A DNA stretch of 64,000 bases from Siphonodentalium dalli (lineage: Eukaryota; Mollusca; Scaphopoda; Gadilida; Siphonodentaliidae): assembly GCA_032622095.1 (NCBI GenBank), contig CP136064.1:279021614-279085613 (forward strand), in the 5' to 3' direction. A program made the translations under genes and the position numbers. The notes below the pieces were generated by a model. That model did no database searches. It worked only from the letters and a program-made list of their open reading frames with translations, and was not told where the DNA came from. Positions 24,956 through 35,716 of the stretch are shown piece after piece (within the stretch, counting starts at the first letter, position 1; every line of letters starts with the position of its first letter).

Positions 24956-25385
24956 ATTCTTTGTTTTTCAATGAGTTAATTCATGGTACCCGTCCTCCCA
25001 GTCCTAAACTTCAGAGCGGACAGTCAATTAATCCCGTCGTGAAAGTCGAGATAATTGCATTTCGTCCGCATCCGTATTTCGGACGCATGGGGTCAGTCGT
25101 TTAGCCACGTCCATTGGAATCCGCTTGCGTATTTCGGACGCATGGGGTCAGTCGTTTAGCCACGTCCATTGCAATAAAGAGCGTTGATTGTTAACACCTC
25201 CGTATAAGGTCAATATAAAGATCGTTGATGTCTTAACCACCGCCGTGCCGTTTTTTGTGACTGAGATTGGAGAACGGGTGCTATGAGTTTCTCCAAAAGG
25301 CGACCACGACGATTCCCGTGGATTTTACCTTTAGTTAGGAAGTTTGGTCCCGATCGGTCAACCCGTTTTCGATTCTATGAAGTAC

Positions 25386-25386
25386 A

Positions 25387-25469
<83 letters not shown>
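25386..25469. repeat. (TA)n microsatellite
   Basis: A long TA tract with one tatacata interruption, at the tail of a SINE-like copy. Confidence 0.95.
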
Positions 25470-25942
25470 GGAAGTCTCAAAATATATAGTACTAGAAGGT
25501 GACCCGACTTCGTCCGGGCTATTCAAAAACCAAATTTCAAGTCGATTGCTCCACCCGTTTCCGAGATCTGGTCTGCGCATGCGCGAAGCTGGCGTCGCAC
25601 GGGCTCGGCGACCGATAAAATTCGTATCCGGGGCAAGATACATTCACATACCAAATTTCAAGTCGATAGCTCCACCCGTTTCCGAGATATATATATTGCC
25701 CAATGTCATTTGCGGATACCTCGGCCGGTGATGAGTTAACGCGACATCGGCCGTTCAAGAGTTAAACGCGATCACGTCACGATCTGTTGACGGCGTAATA
25801 TATATATGGAATGTTTTTCGATGAGCGAAGCATGGTCCTACGTTCTTCTCGATAATTAAGGTAGAAACTTTAAACGTACACAGGCGTGTGATACATCATT
25901 GGAAAGAGGAAGCGCCACAGATTCTAACCGTGCAAATTATAT

Positions 25943-26153
25943 GACTGGCAATTTATTATTCGCGCTATATCGAATCGATTTGTGAGCACCGAACTGAAAT
26001 ATATTAGCGCAAAACGGCGTAAAAACAGATTTGACCTCGGAACGTGAAAAGTTGACCTCGGATCTGAAAATTAATATACCACTTCCCGGCCGATAGTACC
26101 CTCACATACGAAGTTTCATCGAAATCGGGTCGGCCGTTTTCGAGTTCATCGCG

Positions 26154-26191
<38 letters not shown>

Positions 26192-26215
26192 CACACCACA
26201 CACACACAGACAGAT
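25943..26215 (+). repeat. LINE/SINE-type 3' module with (AC)n tail, copy 1
   Basis: Starts gactggcaatttattattcg and ends in (AC)n followed by cagacagatct. Contains tttcatcgaaatcgggtcgg, a motif typical of the 3' ends of many invertebrate LINEs/SINEs. It lies head to tail with the 5' minisatellite region that follows. Further copies are at 28556-28824 and 31991-32301. Confidence 0.7.
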
Positions 26216-26382
26216 CTGTATTTTATTCTCGAAATAGCTATTTGCAGTCTTGAAATCAGGGATTATAAACATGTTGTAATTGTGGCCTGGATGAGATAGA
26301 CCATCTATAAGGCGTTGCCTAATTTCAACATTGCATTCATGGCACTAATAAAGCCACATTCTCAACCTTATGGACAAGCTAT

Positions 26383-27258
26383 AGTATTTATCTAGTGTAC
26401 TTATATAGTGTAAATACTGGTTAAATTAGAGTAATTATTTGGTGTACTTATCTAGTGTAAGTACTGGTTAAATTAGAGTACTTATTTTGGTGTACTTATC
26501 TAGTGTAAGTACTGGTTAAATTAGAGTACTTATTTGGTGTACTTATCTAGTGTAAGTACTGGTTAAATTAGAGTACTTATTTGGTGTACTTATCTAGTGT
26601 AAGTACTGGTTAAATTAGAGTACGTATTTGGTGTACTTATTTGGTGTAAGTACTGGTTAAATTAGAGTACTTATTTGGTATACTCATATTGTGTAAGTAC
26701 TGGTTAAATTAGAGTACTTATTTGGTTTACTTATCTAGTGTAGGTACTGGTTAAATTAGAGTACTTATCTAGTATACCTATCTAGTGTGAGTACTGGTTA
26801 AATTAGAGTACTTATCTAGTATACCTATCTAGTGTGAGTACTGGTTAAATTAGTGTACTTATCTAGTGTACCTATCTAGTGTGAGTACTGGTTCAATTAG
26901 AGTACTTATCTAGTTTACCTATCTAGTGTAAGTACTGGTTAAATTAGAGTACTTATTTGGTTTACTTATCTAGTGTAGGTACTGGTTAAATTAGTATTCT
27001 TATCTAGTGTACATATCTAGTGTAAGTACTGGTTAAATTATTATACTTATCTAGTGTACTTATCTAGTGTAAGTACTGGTTAAATTCGAGTACTTATTTG
27101 GTGTACTTATCTAGTGTAGGTACTGATTAAATTATTATACTTATCTAGTGTACTTATCTAGTGTAAGTACTGGTTAAATTAGAGTACTTATTTGGTGTAC
27201 TTATTTTGTGTTAAATTAAAGTACTTATCAAGTGTATGTACTGGTTAAATTAAAGTAC
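26383..27258 (+). repeat. About 47-bp minisatellite of LINE 5' region, copy 1
   Basis: Repeats of gtactggttaaattagagta followed by cttatttggtgtacttatct and agtgtaa, with ttggt/ctagt alternation, 18-19 units. The same array recurs at 28990-29864 and, inverted, at 37205-38114. Confidence 0.93.
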
Positions 27259-28555
27259 CGTCTGCTATATATGGCACCGTTGGTTGATAGGGTACACTGT
27301 TCGAAAATACCGTCAGTTTGACGGTTTCACACCATAGTAATCCGTTGGTCCCATACCGTTTCATCAGTTCTATGGTGAATCAACGTTGTTTTATGCGCCC
27401 TGAAAATGGTCTAAGTTAAAATTGTGTGTGATTCCAAGTTCATGCCCTCAAAATTCAGCAGTATTATTGGTGACTAAATTATATACGGCAGTGACTCCAT
27501 ACAGTATGACTTAATCTGACTCAGCTGATATTTGCCTATTTTATTAAGTGATTGTATTCAGTTACTATGCAAGTTTCAGCTGAGTTATCCGGCATGTTTA
27601 TTCAGTGCAATGCTTTCCGGGGAGGCTTGCGTCCAGTAAAAACAATATCTTATTCTGCCAACCCCATTAAATTTATTACGCGCGCTCCGTGTGTATACTA
27701 ATGTAGAGATTCTTGTTCGCCTGGGCGCATGGGTGTTTTATTTATAAAATGGGAATTTTTGGGAGGATTAAAAGTCGAACTGCGACCGGAGGCCGAGTCC
27801 GATAAAAGGTGTAGTTGGGAATTTCAATTTCGTTAACATTATGTCAATAATGCTGATTTTTGGTTTGTGATAAGCTATGCTAATTACAAATAAAAGAATT
27901 GTGGTCGGAGACGGCCGAGTCGGCCGCCGGTTCGTTAATTAGTTGCTGGTTGTTATTGTAATTTTAACGGAATTCTGAGTTGGTCATTCGCAAAACCAAT
28001 ATATTTTATATTCTATAATTACAATCATGGTTATATAATATATGATCTTGAGCGCGTTACCATTTCTGACATTGGTTTTCGTTTTATTGATGAATTGCCG
28101 TTTGTCCGCTTCAAGGCTTATCTCGCATGTGTTAATTCAAACTCCAGGCAGAGTTATCTCCCATCACCCCATGAGAGGATCTGGTCTGCGCATGCGCGAA
28201 GCTGGCGTCGCACGGGCTCGGCGACCGATAAAATTCGTATCCGGGGCAAGATACATTCACATACCAAATTTCAAGTCGATAGCTCCACCCGTTTCCGAGA
28301 TATATATATTGCCCAATGTCATTTGCGGATACCTCGGCCGGTGATGAGTTAACGCGACATCGGCCGTTCAAGAGTTAAACGCGATCACGTCACGATCTGT
28401 TGACGGCGTAATATATATATGGAATGTTTTTCGATGAGCGAAGCATGGTCCTACGTTCTTCTCGATAATTAAGGTAGAAACTTTAAACGTACACAGGCGT
28501 GTGATACATCATTGGAAAGAGGAAGCGCCACAGATTCTAACCGTGCAAATTATAT

Positions 28556-28767
28556 GACTGGCAATTTATTATTCGCGCTATATCGAATCGATTTGTGAGC
28601 ACCGAACTGAAATATATTAGCGCAAAACGGCGTAAAAACAGATTTGACCTCGGAACGTGAAAAGTTGACCTCGGATCTGAAAATTAATATACCACTTCCC
28701 GGCCGATAGTACCCTCACATACGAAGTTTCATCGAAATCGGGTCGGCCGTTTTCGAGTTCATCGCGA

Positions 28768-28798
<31 letters not shown>

Positions 28799-28824
28799 CA
28801 CACCACACACACACAGACAGATCT
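28556..28824 (+). repeat. LINE/SINE-type 3' module with (AC)n tail, copy 2
   Basis: Second copy of the module at 25943-26215, with a shorter (AC)n run. Confidence 0.7.
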
Positions 28825-28989
28825 GTATTTTATTCTCGAAATAGCTATTTGCAGTCTTGAAATCAGGGATTATAAACATGTTGTAATTGTGGCCTGGATG
28901 AGATAGACCATCTATAAGGCGTTGCCTAATTTCAACATTGCATTCATGGCACTAATAAAGCCACATTCTCAACCTTATGGACAAGCTAT

Positions 28990-29864
28990 AGTATTTATCT
29001 AGTGTACTTATATAGTGTAAATACTGGTTAAATTAGAGTAATTATTTGGTGTACTTATCTAGTGTAAGTACTGGTTAAATTAGAGTACTTATTTTGGTGT
29101 ACTTATCTAGTGTAAGTACTGGTTAAATTAGAGTACTTATTTGGTGTACTTATCTAGTGTAAGTACTGGTTAAATTAGAGTACTTATTTGGTGTACTTAT
29201 CTAGTGTAAGTACTGGTTAAATTAGAGTACTTATTTGGTGTACTTATTTGGTGTAAGTACTGGTTAAATTAGAGTACTTATTTGGTATACTCATATTGTG
29301 TAAGTACTGGTTAAATTAGAGTACTTATTTGGTTTACTTATCTAGTGTAGGTACTGGTTAAATTAGAGTACTTATCTAGTATACCTATCTAGTGTGAGTA
29401 CTGGTTAAATTAGAGTACTTATCTAGTATACCTATCTAGTGTGAGTACTGGTTAAATTAGTGTACTTATCTAGTGTACCTATCTAGTGTGAGTACTGGTT
29501 CAATTAGAGTACTTATCTAGTTTACCTATCTAGTGTAAGTACTGGTTAAATTAGAGTACTTATTTGGTTTACTTATCTAGTGTAGGTACTGGTTAAATTA
29601 GTATTCTTATCTAGTGTACATATCTAGTGTAAGTACTGGTTAAATTATTATACTTATCTAGTGTACTTATCTAGTGTAAGTACTGGTTAAATTCGAGTAC
29701 TTATTTGGTGTACTTATCTAGTGTAGGTACTGATTAAATTATTATACTTATCTAGTGTACTTATCTAGTGTAAGTACTGGTTAAATTAGAGTACTTATTT
29801 GGTGTACTTATTTTGTGTTAAATTAAAGTACTTATCAAGTGTATGTACTGGTTAAATTAAAGTA
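28990..29864 (+). repeat. About 47-bp minisatellite of LINE 5' region, copy 2
   Basis: Same array and nearly the same order of unit variants as copy 1. Confidence 0.93.
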
Positions 29865-30968
29865 CCGTCTGCTATATATGGCACCGTTGGTTGATAGGGT
29901 ACACTGTTCGAAAATACCGTCAGTTTGACGGTTTCACACCATAGTAATCCGTTGGTCCCATACCGTTTCATCAGTTCTATGGTGAATCAACGTTGTTTTA
30001 TGCGCCCTGAAAATGGTCTAAGTTAAAATTGTGTGTGATTCCAAGTTCATGCCCTCAAAATTCAGCAGTATTATTGGTGACTAAATTATATACGGCAGTG
30101 ACTCAATACAGTATGACTTAATCTGACTCAGCTGATATTTGCCTATTTTATTAAGTGATTGTATTCAGTTACTATGCAAGTTTCAGCTGAGTTATCCGGC
30201 ATGTTTATTCAGTGCAATGCTTTCCGGGGAGGCTTGCGTCCAGTAAAAACAATATCTTATTCTGCCAACCCCATTAAATTTATTACGCGCGCTCCGTGTG
30301 TATACTAATGTAGAGATTCTTGTTCGCCTGGGCGCATGGGTGTTTTATTTATAAAATGGGAATTTTTGGGAGGATTAAAAGTCGAACTGCGACCGGAGGC
30401 CGAGTCCGATAAAAGGTGTAGTTGGGAATTTCAATTTCGTTAACATTATGTCAATAATGCTGATTTTTGGTTTGTGATAAGCTATGCTAATTACAAATAA
30501 AAGAATTGTGGTCGGAGACGGCCGAGTCGGCCGCCGGTTCGTTAATTAGTTGCTGGTTGTTATTGTAATTTTAACGGAATTCTGAGTTGGTCATTCGCAA
30601 AACCAATATATTTTATATTCTATAATTACAATCATGGTTATATAATATATGATCTTGAGCGCGTTACCATTTCTGACATTGGTTTTCGTTTTATTGATGA
30701 ATTGCCGTTTGTCCGCTTCAAGGCTTATCTCGCATGTGTTAATTCAAACTCCAGGCAGAGTTATCTCCCATCACCCCATGAGAGGATTCATGCGCATGCG
30801 CCAACATTAAAGCCGTTTGAAATTTTGGGAACGAAATAACCGATCAAAAGTTAAAATCCGAGATTAATTTTCGCATATACCAGGATATAAATGTTTATTG
30901 GATTACATGGACTAATATGTGCCGTGACTTTCTGAATAATAAGGTACGATGGCAGTGATATCTACTTT

Positions 30969-31991
30969 ATGAGCCTTGTGGTTGATTTCAAACTCAAAAC
31001 GTCAACAAAGATGGCGTCGATTGGCGAAAATGTAACTGAACAATTAGATCTACCATCTACAGTATATAATAGTCTCAGTGTAGTAAACAGTGACTATATA
31101 GCAGTGAAATATCAAAAGACTTGTATCCCGAAAAACCATCAGATAGTAATATGCAGCAAATCAACTCAAAATCTGGAAACGAAATCTATAACTTTAATGG
31201 AATTCAGAGTGAACACAATCTCATCAATCTAGACTTGAACCCGTTCAGATCTGCAACGAGGGAAATCATGGATACCCAAATTCATAATCACAATGGAAAC
31301 AATAGTAATTTAGAAGTGAGTGACATTATTCGCAGCGGAGGTGACACCGACTCAAAGCTAAATCATATAATAACAATTCTGACAGCTACATGTGTGGAGC
31401 ATAAGTTCAAAACGGTGGATATTGTCAGTCAGCAGGTGTCGGAAATCAACAATAAACTCACGGCGATTGAATGTTCAGTCAGTGCATTGTCGGGAAGAGT
31501 ATCTTCGTTTGAATGCAAACAGGACATTCTTGAGCAAAGTGTATACGACACAAACCAAAATCAGAAACAGATGAAAGTGGACGAATTCCATAAATCAGCC
31601 AAACTCGACCTTGCAGAAAAACGAACACAATACGTCCTTGAGCAGGTAACAGACTTACAAATCGATTCAATGCAGTCTGATCTTATATTTAGCGGGATAG
31701 AGGAATTCGAAAGGGACACGGATAACCTTACAACCGAAAATGTGCTTGTAGATTTCATCAAACAATCACTAAAAATTCGCAAGGATATAGAGTTCGATAA
31801 TGTGAGACGGATGGGAAAATCGGACGACAGGGGGAAACGGTCAATTCTCGTTTTTTCGTTAAAATAAAGGACAAGGAAATGATCAGGAAAGCTAGTGGTT
31901 TGCTGAATGGAACGGATTATTACATCAACGATTTACCCGTCTGTGGTAAATGAGTACAGGAAGTTAGTTCTAAATCCGATCCCTAAGGATG
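30969..31991 (+). pseudogene. Truncated LINE ORF1, plus-strand copy
   Basis: This copy encodes the first two-thirds of the ORF1 protein described at 34511-35716; the open part is 31121-31867. Relative to the minus-strand copy it has an 8-bp insertion in the run after tcaattctcg (near 31853), which breaks the frame, and a 2-bp deletion near 31932 (cgatttaccc for cgatcattaccc). After 31991 the ORF1 sequence stops and a 3' module begins, so the 3' part of ORF1 and all of ORF2 are deleted. The upstream region carries an alternative frame, 30969-31232, starting MSLVVDFKLK, that overlaps the ORF1 start. It is a dead, internally deleted copy. Confidence 0.85.
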
Positions 31992-32201
31992 ACTGGCAAT
32001 TTATTATTCGCGCTACATCGAATCGGTTTGTGAGCACCGAACTGAAATATATTAGCGCAAAACGGCGTAAAAACAGATTTGACATCGGAACGTGAAAAGT
32101 TGACCTCGGATCTGAAAATTAATATACCACTTCCAGGCCGATAGTACCCTCACATACGAAGTTTCATCGAAATCGGGTCGGCCGTTTTCGAGTTCATCGC
32201 G

Positions 32202-32264
<63 letters not shown>

Positions 32265-32301
32265 GCGCGCACCCTCACACCACACACACACAGACAGATC
32301 T
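31991..32301 (+). repeat. LINE/SINE-type 3' module with (AC)n tail, copy 3
   Basis: Third copy of the module, with the longest (AC)n run, ending cagacagatcttccaaaata. Its junction with ORF1 at atgactggcaattt matches the junction in copies 1 and 2 at the atgactgg microhomology. Confidence 0.72.
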
Positions 32302-32760
32302 TCCAAAATATATAATAGATAGACTAGCTGATGTACTCGACTTCGTTCGGGCTATTTAGGGATTTCTTTGTGATCGCCTTCATTTGGGCAGTACCCGGTA
32401 TATACAGCATCTGGACAAACTATTTTTCAATTGGTCCAGAAACATACCTATATCAGCACGTTCGATGACATGGTCGCACGTGAAATTGGACCCGTCCATA
32501 TTGCTCCCGGGATCGAAGTAGTCCTACACACACATTTTAGTCGGATCGGTCAAGGTCCAGAAACATGCCTATGAGCGAGGTCAGGTTGACACGTTAAATA
32601 CCAAATCCGAGTCGGATCGGTCGAGCAGTGTGCGAGTCTATAACACACATACATACATGCATTCATACACACATACATACAGACATATATTCCAAAATGT
32701 ATAATCGATAGCTACAAGAATTCTATGATAAATACTTCGCGGGCGATCTGATGCATGCAT
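32302..32760 (+). repeat. SINE-like repeat with (ACAT)n tail
   Basis: Begins near atagactagctgatgtact and cgacttcgttcgggct and ends in cacacatacatacatgcatt-type simple sequence, then ttccaaaatgtataatcga. Same layout as the copies in 22541-25500: body, simple tail, ttccaaaata-like terminus. No gene seen. Confidence 0.5.
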
Positions 32761-32776
32761 CTTAGTTTTCTTGTTC

Positions 32777-34599
32777 TTACTGATATGGGACACATGCCGA
32801 GTTCTCCATATGTGAATGCACAGGTGTAGATTTTTTAAGCTTTAAGGTGTATTTCAAAAACCAAATTTCGAGTTTTTCAAAACATGTCGTGTTTTCGTGT
32901 CCCCAGACCTCGGCTCCATATGTCATGATTGGGATAATCGATTTTTCATAGATATCAAGGGTTGTGGCTATAGTTAGTTTATTCACGCGTACTTTATTAA
33001 GGAGGGCGTACATTGCCACTTTAGCACTTTTAGTCCTTGTGTTTGTTTCTAGTGTGAATAGTCCATTTCTATGGAATGTCGTACCTAGGTATTTGTAACT
33101 ATCTACTATCTCCAGTTCATGTCCAATTATTGAAAATTTACCGCTATTCAGACTTTTGGTTTTCGTCCAAATATAAGTATCTTGGTTTTCGATGTATTGA
33201 CATTTAATTTCCACGTGTTGCAGTATATAGAAAATTTATCAAGCATGTTCTGTAAGCTGTCACGTGAGTTAGCGAGGAGTACAGTGTCATCTGCATAAAT
33301 TAAGAGAAATAGTTTTAAGTAAAGTCCGGTATCAAATTCTTCTGGAACTTTAATGTCGATTCCATTGGATCCATGCTCACGAAGATGATTTTCAAGATCG
33401 TTTAGGTATATTGCAAATAGTATCGGCGAAAGACTGACTCCTTGTTTAGGCCAATTTTGCTTGGAAAAAATTCTGAATCTTCGTTTCCAATGCGTACGCA
33501 AAGTTTTATGTCATTATACATAGATCGTATTACATCTAAGAGTTTACCTTCGATTTTATGGCTAATAAGCTTTTTCCAAAGAGCTGCTCTCCAGACGGAA
33601 TCAAACGCTTTAGAAAAGTCTATAAAGGCACAATATAATGTCTGCTTGTTATGTTTCAAGATTTGTGATAAAGAGTAAAGTGAAAATATGTGATCAATTG
33701 TGGAATATCCTTTGCGGAATCTCGCTTGGCATTCTGACTGCAAGTCATTATTACTGAGGAATGAGCTAATGCGTTCACTAACAATGCTAGCAGATACTTT
33801 TGACATACAACTTAAAAGAGTTATCTTCCTGTAGTTATTAGGGTCGGTAGATTCCCCTTTTCCTTTAAAGAGTGGTCGTATAATTCCAGTTATCCAGCTT
33901 TCAGGTACTATTCCAGTGTTTAAAATCAGATTGAAATATTTTTGAATCGTTATTCCAAAAATATCAAGAGCCCCTTTAAGATAGTCGTTTGTTATATTGT
34001 CGTATCCAGGCGCTTTTCCTAACTTTAAGGCTTTGATAGCCTTTTCTATTTCAGATGCTGTTATTTCTCTATTTAGAGGCGATGTGTCAATATCGTTAAT
34101 ATGTATGTGTATATCTTCGACTACATCGGTTTCTGTTGGTATTTCAGTTGAAAAAAATATTCTTCAGATTCGAAATAATCTTAGAAATCGCCTACTTCCG
34201 GCGTCGGTTTTTCGGCTCTGCGGGTGTCCAGTTTTTTAATAAATGACCAAAATCTTTGCTTGATCGGACACGAAGATTATGTATTTCGGAGCTTACTTTT
34301 CTGTTATATTGATGTTGGCTTGATTTAATCTTTTCTTTGTACATTTGGCGTCTGTCTAATAATATTTGTTTATTCGCCACTGAAGGGGTTTTCTTAAAAG
34401 TCTTCCTTGCTTTGCGGTAAAGTGTTCGTGTGGATCTACAGTCGCGTGTGAACCAGGGACTCACATATTTCCGTGAGTTCGTCTTACTAACAGGCTGATG
34501 TTGTCGGTCATCATAATTTCGACCACTGTTCAAGTTTATGTCGATAATTCTGAGTTCTCGGGGTAGCTCCTGCTGGCAGTTTATAGTTTGGCGGAACAA
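32777..34599 (-). pseudogene. LINE ORF2: RT domain without endonuclease, frameshifted
   Basis: From right to left: a basic linker with YVSPWFTRDCRSTRTLYRKA (about 34470-34410), KAPGYDNI (about 34020), IIRPLFKGKG and NNYRKITLLSC (about 33890-33805), QARFRKGYSTIDHIF, motif A YCAFIDFSKAFDSVW, motif B KQGVSLSPILF, motif C IYADDTVLLA with both catalytic Asp, WKLNVNTSKTKILIF, and the thumb YKYLGTTF. The frame breaks by one base just before motif B near 33455 and again near 33150 after the KTKILIF block. Upstream, the endonuclease is absent: ORF1 and the linker overlap directly at 34511-34599. The family is a jockey/CR1-like LINE distinct from the one at 8396 and 15648. The clade is not assigned. 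Confidence 0.88.
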
Positions 34600-35716
34600 A
34601 GCTTATTCCGTGTGAGCTTGGTTGCTGTTGTTGTTGTTGTTGTTGTTGTTGTTGTCTCGGTTGTTGTTTATTTTGACGTTTTTGTTGTTTTTGTTGTTTA
34701 TCTCTAGGAGGGGCACTAGAGCGATCAGTTAACACCGAATTTGATTGTGACTTATCCTGTCTGTACTTTGGCTTGACGTCAGGTGAAAATTGCATATTGT
34801 CGACATAAATTCTGTCGGAAATAACTCGGGCTTTGTGACCCTTATTTCTAGCATCCTTAGGGATCGGATTTAGAACTAACTTCCTGTACTCATTTACCAC
34901 AGACGGGTAATGATCGTTGATGTAATAATCCGTTCCATTTAGCAAACCACTAGCTTTCCTGATCATTTCCTTGTCCTTTATTTTAACGAGAATTGACCGT
35001 TTCCCCCTGTCGTCCGATTTTCCCATCCGTCTCACATTATCGAACTCTATATCCTTGCGAATTTTTAGTGATTGTTTGATGAAATCTACAAGCACATTTT
35101 CGGTTGTAAGGTTATCCGTGTCCCTTTCGAATTCCTCTATCCCGCTAAATATAAGATCAGACTGCATTGAATCGATTTGTAAGTCTGTTACCTGCTCAAG
35201 GACGTATTGTGTTCGTTTTTCTGCAAGGTCGAGTTTGGCTGATTTATGGAATTCGTCCACTTTCATCTGTTTCTGATTTTGGTTTGTGTCGTATAAACTT
35301 TGCTCAAGAATGTCCTGTTTGCATTCAAACGAAGATACTCTTCCCGACAATGCACTGACTGAACATTCAATCGCCGTGAGTTTATTGTTGATTTCCGACA
35401 CCTGCTGACTGACAATATCCACCGTTTTGAACTTATGCTCCACACATGTAGCTGTCAGAATTGTTATTATATGATTTAGCTTTGAGTCGGTGTCACCTCC
35501 GCTGCGAATAATGTCACTCACTTCTAAATTACTATTGTTTCCATTGTGATTATGAATTTGGGTATCCATGATTTCCCTCGTTGCAGATCTGAACGGGTTC
35601 AAGTCTAGATTGATGAGATTGTGTTCACTCTGAATTCCATTAAAGTTATAGATTTCGTTTCCAGATTTGGAGTTGATTTGCTGCATATTACTATCTGATG
35701 GTTTTTCGGGATACAA
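34511..35716 (-). CDS. LINE ORF1 protein, 401 codons
   Basis: The longest intact frame of the LINE. Residues about 90-170 are heptad-rich and likely a coiled coil (QQVSEINNKLTAIE and following). Residues about 190-270 look like an RRM-type fold (DLIFSGIEEFERDTDNL, then RSILVKIKDKEMI). A C-terminal-domain-like part follows with HYPSVVNEYRKLV and ARNKGHKARVISDRIYVD. This order (coiled coil, RRM, CTD) is that of L1-like ORF1 nucleic-acid chaperones. The tail is a Gln-rich run coded by (ttg)n read on the other strand. An alternative upstream frame, 35868-35605, suggests the true N terminus is in another frame. The last residues run into ORF2 linker DNA, so the native C terminus may be lost through the endonuclease deletion. 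Confidence 0.8.
   Translation of the reverse strand: MYPEKPSDSNMQQINSKSGNEIYNFNGIQSEHNLINLDLNPFRSATREIMDTQIHNHNGNNSNLEVSDIIRSGGDTDSKLNHIITILTATCVEHKFKTVDIVSQQVSEINNKLTAIECSVSALSGRVSSFECKQDILEQSLYDTNQNQKQMKVDEFHKSAKLDLAEKRTQYVLEQVTDLQIDSMQSDLIFSGIEEFERDTDNLTTENVLVDFIKQSLKIRKDIEFDNVRRMGKSDDRGKRSILVKIKDKEMIRKASGLLNGTDYYINDHYPSVVNEYRKLVLNPIPKDARNKGHKARVISDRIYVDNMQFSPDVKPKYRQDKSQSNSVLTDRSSAPPRDKQQKQQKRQNKQQPRQQQQQQQQQQQPSSHGISFVPPNYKLPAGATPRTQNYRHKLEQWSKL

Larger units (their letters stand above)
22541..25500 (+). repeat. Cluster of SINE-like repeats with (TA)n tails
   Basis: At least three direct copies, near 23223-23530, 24040-24250 and 25174-25495, share the blocks aataaagagcgtt, gtgccgttt, tttgagctcgatc (or variants) and cgattctatgaagtac, then a TA- or CA-rich microsatellite, then acggaagtctcaaa. 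Each is followed by tagtactagaaggt-like sequence and a ccgccactggcggcgtt or cccgacttcgtccgggc block. The layout of conserved body plus simple-sequence tail suggests a non-autonomous retroposon family inserted repeatedly. No internal pol III promoter was recognised. Confidence 0.55.
25565..28177 (+). repeat. Copy 1 of a 2.6-kb direct tandem duplication
   Basis: The segment is repeated almost base for base at 28178-30784. In order it holds a 122-bp-type unit, a short unique block, a LINE-like 3' module with an (AC)n tail, the 5' minisatellite of the local LINE, and the AT-rich rest of that LINE's 5' region. The only differences I noted are (AC)n length and rare substitutions, for example cgtatttgg versus cttatttgg in the minisatellite and ctccata versus ctcaata near 27497. 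Confidence 0.9.
28178..30784 (+). repeat. Copy 2 of the 2.6-kb direct tandem duplication
   Basis: Near-identical to 25565-28177. At its right end the 5' region continues into ORF1 sequence (gattcatgcgcatgcgcc), while copy 1 at the same point continues into a 122-bp-type unit (gatctggtctgcgcatgcgc). The shared gat...tgcgcatgcgc microhomology marks the duplication junction. Confidence 0.9.
28821..31991 (+). repeat. Left arm of the LINE palindrome
   Basis: The sequence is the reverse complement of 34852-38282. It spans the 5' minisatellite, the AT-rich 5' region and the first part of ORF1. It ends at ctaaggatg, where it joins the 3' module, while the right copy continues in ORF1. Confidence 0.88.

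Noticed and set aside
26383-27258. CRISPR-like array of repeats and spacers
   Set aside because: The DNA is eukaryotic, the spacers between repeats are not unique, and no cas genes exist. All arrays here are ordinary tandem repeats.
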